Part shown: positions 6,868 through 8,101 of the stretch, in pieces | Position numbering within the stretch: position 1 is the first letter of the stretch | Layout of the letters: each line of letters begins with the position of its first letter | From: Nitrosospira sp. | Lineage (GTDB): Bacteria > Pseudomonadota > Gammaproteobacteria > Burkholderiales > Nitrosomonadaceae | Length of the DNA: 8,101 nt | NCBI GenBank assembly: GCA_030453055.1 | Contig: JAKDLC010000081.1 | Coordinates: 1-8,101, forward strand | Direction: 5' to 3' | Notes under the pieces: generated by a model | Seen by the model: only the letters and a program-made list of their open reading frames with translations | Databases searched by the model: none | Told to the model about the DNA's origin: nothing | Made by a program: the position numbers and the translations under genes

Positions 6868-7106
6868 AGCGGTCTACGATTTCTTTAAAGGTGGTGCCTG
6901 GTAGAAAAGTTTTGGTTTCATGATTCTGTAATTGATACCAATATCCCTTTAGGCGGTAATGCCCCACGTAATCCATGTATTTCAGCGCGAGGGAATGATC
7001 TTCGACGAGCAGTCCTTGATCTACGAGCTTTTTTATAAGGTCCTGAGAGAGAGGCCCCTTTTATTAAAGGAAGTTTTTGCAGCCATTGCCTACAAATTAC
7101 GGACAT
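6830..7106 (-). pseudogene. abiF: Abi_2/AbiF-family abortive-infection protein, truncated and frameshifted
   Basis: The minus-strand frame ending at TGA 6832-6830 encodes the N-terminal Abi_2 signature: LSQDLIKKLVDQGLLVED, then ALKYMDYVGHYRLKGYWYQL, FLPGTTFKEIV and DRYEMDRE. Full Abi_2/AbiF proteins are about 300 residues and continue with a long helical region after the DR motif. Here the similarity stops at DRE and the frame ends seven codons later, inside the XRE gene. At the N-terminus, ATG 7106 opens a frame reading MSVICRQWLQKLPLIKG. It joins the family frame only if one G is removed from the GGGG tract at 7058-7055, giving KGPLSQDLIKKL. The family frame alone has TAA just upstream and no start. 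A GGCGAG site precedes ATG 7106. The protein is thus broken twice. Members give phage resistance by abortive infection. Confidence 0.82.
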
Positions 7107-7180
7107 AAAAAACTCGCCTTTTGCACGCCTGCTTTTCAGCAGGTCCCTACCCGTTGGATAGGACGTGTGGCGAGTGTGTT
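7107..7180 (-). ncRNA. Structured RNA upstream of the abiF remnant, abiF-RNA-like
   Basis: Read on the minus strand, 7175-7112 folds into a gap-free three-way junction. Closing stem P1 is ACTCGCC (7175-7169) with GGCGAGT (7118-7112). After a small A/CAAAA internal loop, CACG (7167-7164) pairs with CGTG (7127-7124). Arm P2 (7163-7144) is TCC-TATCC/GGGTA-GGA with one bulged G and an AAC loop. Arm P3 (7143-7128) is CCTGCT/AGCAGG capped by a GAAA tetraloop. P2 and P3 abut each other and the inner stem with no unpaired base. P1 is followed at once by six T, so it doubles as an intrinsic terminator or attenuator, and ATG 7106 comes next. A conserved abiF RNA upstream of abiF genes is known. Matching that exact family is my inference. 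Confidence 0.68.
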
Positions 7181-7186
7181 GAAGCC

Positions 7187-7215
7187 AGCCTATCAATATT
7201 TGACAATATTGTCAA
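7187..7215 (-). promoter_or_regulatory. Promoter for the structured RNA/abiF/XRE unit
   Basis: On the minus strand TTGACA (7215-7210, perfect -35) is followed after 17 nt by TAGGCT (7192-7187). The latter keeps the three most conserved -10 positions: T, A and final T. A start about 7 nt downstream would be near 7180, only about five nt before the first paired base of the structured RNA at 7175. That agreement supports the call. The -35 lies inside the palindrome at 7198-7217. Confidence 0.5.
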
Positions 7216-7217
7216 AT
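7198..7217. promoter_or_regulatory. Perfect 20-bp palindrome, probable XRE operator
   Basis: ATTTGACAATATTGTCAAAT is a perfect palindrome with no central mismatch. It overlaps the -35 box of the minus-strand promoter, the usual place for an autorepressor site. Symmetric TTGACA/TGTCAA-type sites are common targets of dimeric XRE regulators. The nearest candidate is the HigA-like protein encoded at 6867-6514 in the same unit, and the partial XRE protein at 8101-7861 is an alternative. Confidence 0.6.
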
Positions 7218-7238
7218 GGAACTAGCCAGCGGAATTAG

Positions 7239-7290
7239 TAAAACCGGGGACAGACCACGGTTTTATGTCGATTTTGTGTCCCCGGTTTTA
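7239..7290. repeat. Inverted pair of GGGGACA repeats (REP-like hairpin)
   Basis: TAAAACCGGGGACA (7239-7252) and TGTCCCCGGTTTTA (7277-7290) are exact reverse complements, 14 bp each. They are separated by a 24-nt spacer that contains the GACCACGGTTTT part of the repeat. It is the only place in the window where two copies of the family face each other as a complete hairpin. It ends about 15 nt before the first recognisable intron sequence of copy 2. Confidence 0.85.
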
Positions 7291-7306
7291 TCCGATTTTA
7301 CGTAGC

Positions 7307-7634
7307 ATGAGGAAGCGTCGTCGTGGTAACGCTAAAGAAGATCAAGGCGAAGCTGACGGAACTGACGGGGCGGGAACTGACCGCCATCCCCTTGGGTGCT
7401 ATGGTGGGAAACGTGAATCGCAGCCTGAGAGGCTGGGCGAACTATTGCCATTATCGGAACTCAAGCGTGACGATGGGTAAGGTCAGGCAACATGCGGAAG
7501 ACCGCCTGCGAACCCCCCTGATGAAGCGCCACCAGGTCCGGGACAGGAAAGCGGCCATATGCCGATTTCCGCGTCGTGACCTGTATGAGCGCTACGGGCT
7601 GTATAAACTCCTAGCGGCAGCAGGCTGGCGCTGA
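7307..7634 (+). pseudogene. ltrA: Group II intron maturase fragment, frameshifted
   Basis: The main frame, from GTG 7323 to TGA 7632-7634, encodes the maturase (X) domain and C-terminus. KLTELTGRELTAIPLGAMVGNVNRSLRGWANYCHYRNSS is the group II intron maturase-specific domain, followed by AEDRLRTPLMKRH and YERYGLYKL. Just upstream, ATG AGG AAG CGT CGT at 7307 encodes MRKRR in a different frame. That residue pattern commonly precedes VVT in these maturases, which points to a frameshift around 7316-7323. The palm and fingers of the reverse transcriptase are absent. A one-base loss near the end creates TGA right after AAGWR, removing the SAYALV tail present in copy 1. It is non-functional. Confidence 0.85.
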
Positions 7635-7661
7635 CGCATGCCTTGGTATGAAGAACATCGG

Positions 7662-7734
7662 AAAGCCGTGTGCGAGAAAATCGCAGGCATGGTTTGATGA
7701 GGGAGGGCAGGCGGGAGCCTGCTCTCTACTCTAC
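7662..7734 (+). ncRNA. Group II intron domains V and VI (copy 2)
   Basis: Same fold as 192-264. Compared with copy 1, the 3' strand of domain V reads GGCATGGTTT instead of TGCACGGTTT. One base change turns a G-C pair into G-U and the other alters the two-nt bulge. The catalytic AGC triad and the GAAAA loop are kept. Domain VI is identical, including the unpaired branch-point A at 7728, and the element ends with CTAC at 7734. Confidence 0.85.
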
Positions 7735-7765
7735 CGTGTTTCTCTAGGGACAACAGACCGGATAT

Positions 7766-7803
7766 GCAAAAAAGAAATTCCTGCTGTCAGAAAAAACAGC
7801 GGG
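7766..7803 (-). terminator. Intrinsic terminator after the partial XRE gene
   Basis: On the minus strand CCCGCTGT (7803-7796) pairs with ACAGCAGG (7787-7780), an eight-bp stem with one G-U pair and an eight-nt loop. It is followed by AATTTCTTTTTT, a T-rich tract. It lies about 58 nt beyond the TAG stop of the minus-strand XRE gene, as expected for its transcription terminator. Confidence 0.55.
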
Positions 7804-7843
7804 GAAAATTTGCTTCGCCCTTGACACGGGACCGGCTAATGGA

Positions 7844-7858
7844 TGTCCCCTATTTCTG
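7844..7858 (-). repeat. Short reverse-orientation copy of the GGGGACA repeat
   Basis: TGTCCCCTATTTCTG is the reverse complement of the CAGAAATAGGGGACA type seen in the tandem units at 1563-1625, with one A fewer. It is a partial unit located just after the stop of the right-edge XRE gene. Confidence 0.6.
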
Positions 7859-7860
7859 CA

Positions 7861-8101
7861 CTAGGAGATCATCCCTAACGCTTCTCGAATCTGAGGTAAT
7901 TGATCCTTAGACTTTTTATCCTCTAATTTATCAGCTAGATTGATGAGGTTATAAGCTGCGGAAACCGTAGCATCGTCGAGTTGCTGGTAGCCGGCTAACC
8001 GTAAAAATGCTGCCTCTTGAACATCAAGGACTCTAGCCAGATTTGCTGTCGCCTCTGCGGAGGGAACGAAGGAAATATCTTGTTCAACCCTTAAGACGTC
8101 G
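7861..8101 (-). CDS. XRE-type regulator, C-terminal part (runs off the window)
   Basis: The last 79 codons of a minus-strand gene end at TAG 7863-7861, and the start lies beyond the right edge. LRVEQDISFVPSAEATANLARVLDVQEAAFLRLAGY matches the region after the recognition helix in XRE proteins, where R-x-E is followed by PSAE-x-x-x-x-LA-x-x-L and then FLRLAGY. The rest (DDATVSAAYNLINLADKLEDKKSKDQLPQIREALGMIS) is a helical tail I do not recognise. The HTH recognition helix itself is outside the window. A hairpin terminator follows at 7803-7766. Function is limited to probable DNA-binding regulation. Confidence 0.72.
   Translation of the reverse strand, partial: DVLRVEQDISFVPSAEATANLARVLDVQEAAFLRLAGYQQLDDATVSAAYNLINLADKLEDKKSKDQLPQIREALGMIS

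Larger units (their letters stand above)
7307..7734 (+). mobile_element. Group II intron remnant, copy 2 (5'-truncated)
   Basis: This is the 3' part of the same intron as copy 1, on the same strand. It begins abruptly inside the maturase coding region near 7307 and ends at CTAC 7734. From 7472 it aligns with base 1 of the window. Differences include several substitutions, one lost base near 7632, and two changes in domain V. The domain I ribozyme scaffold, the reverse-transcriptase domain and the 5' splice site are missing, so it cannot move on its own. Confidence 0.88.

Noticed and set aside
6918..7196. 92-codon minus-strand open frame starting at ATG 7196
   Set aside because: Upstream of 7106 it runs through the structured RNA, and downstream of the G4 tract it is out of frame with Abi_2. 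Only the short part from ATG 7106 to about 7058 is likely to be the original Abi_2 N-terminus.

Overview
The window reads as an accessory, defence-rich stretch of a proteobacterial chromosome. A betaproteobacterium is my best guess, from the codon use, the GC-rich core genes, the group II intron type and the GGGGACAGACCAC repeat family. No gene here fixes the genus. Nearly all real genes lie on the minus strand. The only plus-strand content is two remnants of the same group II intron, one at each edge (1-264 and about 7307-7734). Their identity stops at exactly the same base, the intron 3' end.

From left to right: (i) an intron remnant holding the C-terminus of its maturase plus domains V and VI. 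(ii) A two-gene minus-strand unit (1534-400) encoding a small exported protein and an HNH-like Cys/His protein. It is bounded by inverted GTTAGCGCT/AGCGCTAAC sites that look like integron core sites, with a possible broken attC half next to the intron junction. (iii) Three tandem 21-bp repeats. (iv) A metabolic block on the minus strand: an alpha/beta hydrolase with a GDMA/V tetrapeptide repeat (6430-5003), a phospholipase C/acid phosphatase-type phosphoesterase (4893-2872) and a zinc-independent MDR oxidoreductase (2758-1748).

(v) The most interesting part is 6514-7217. Read on the minus strand it contains a perfect 20-bp palindrome overlapping a TTGACA -35 box, then a compact three-way-junction RNA that closes on a GC stem and a T6 tract. 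An Abi_2/AbiF-family abortive-infection gene follows, frameshifted in a G4 tract and cut off after about 90 codons. Its tail overlaps a HigA-like XRE regulator. The layout (structured RNA directly in front of an AbiF-type protein) matches the known association of abiF RNAs with abiF genes. Here the RNA and regulator look intact while the protein is broken.

(vi) At the right edge lie the second, 5'-truncated and frameshifted intron copy, then a minus-strand hairpin terminator and the C-terminal part of a second XRE-type protein that runs off the window.

Taken together this looks like a chromosomal island shaped by intron insertion, REP-like repeats and possibly cassette capture, carrying a decayed phage-defence module beside a lipid/ester-hydrolase operon.
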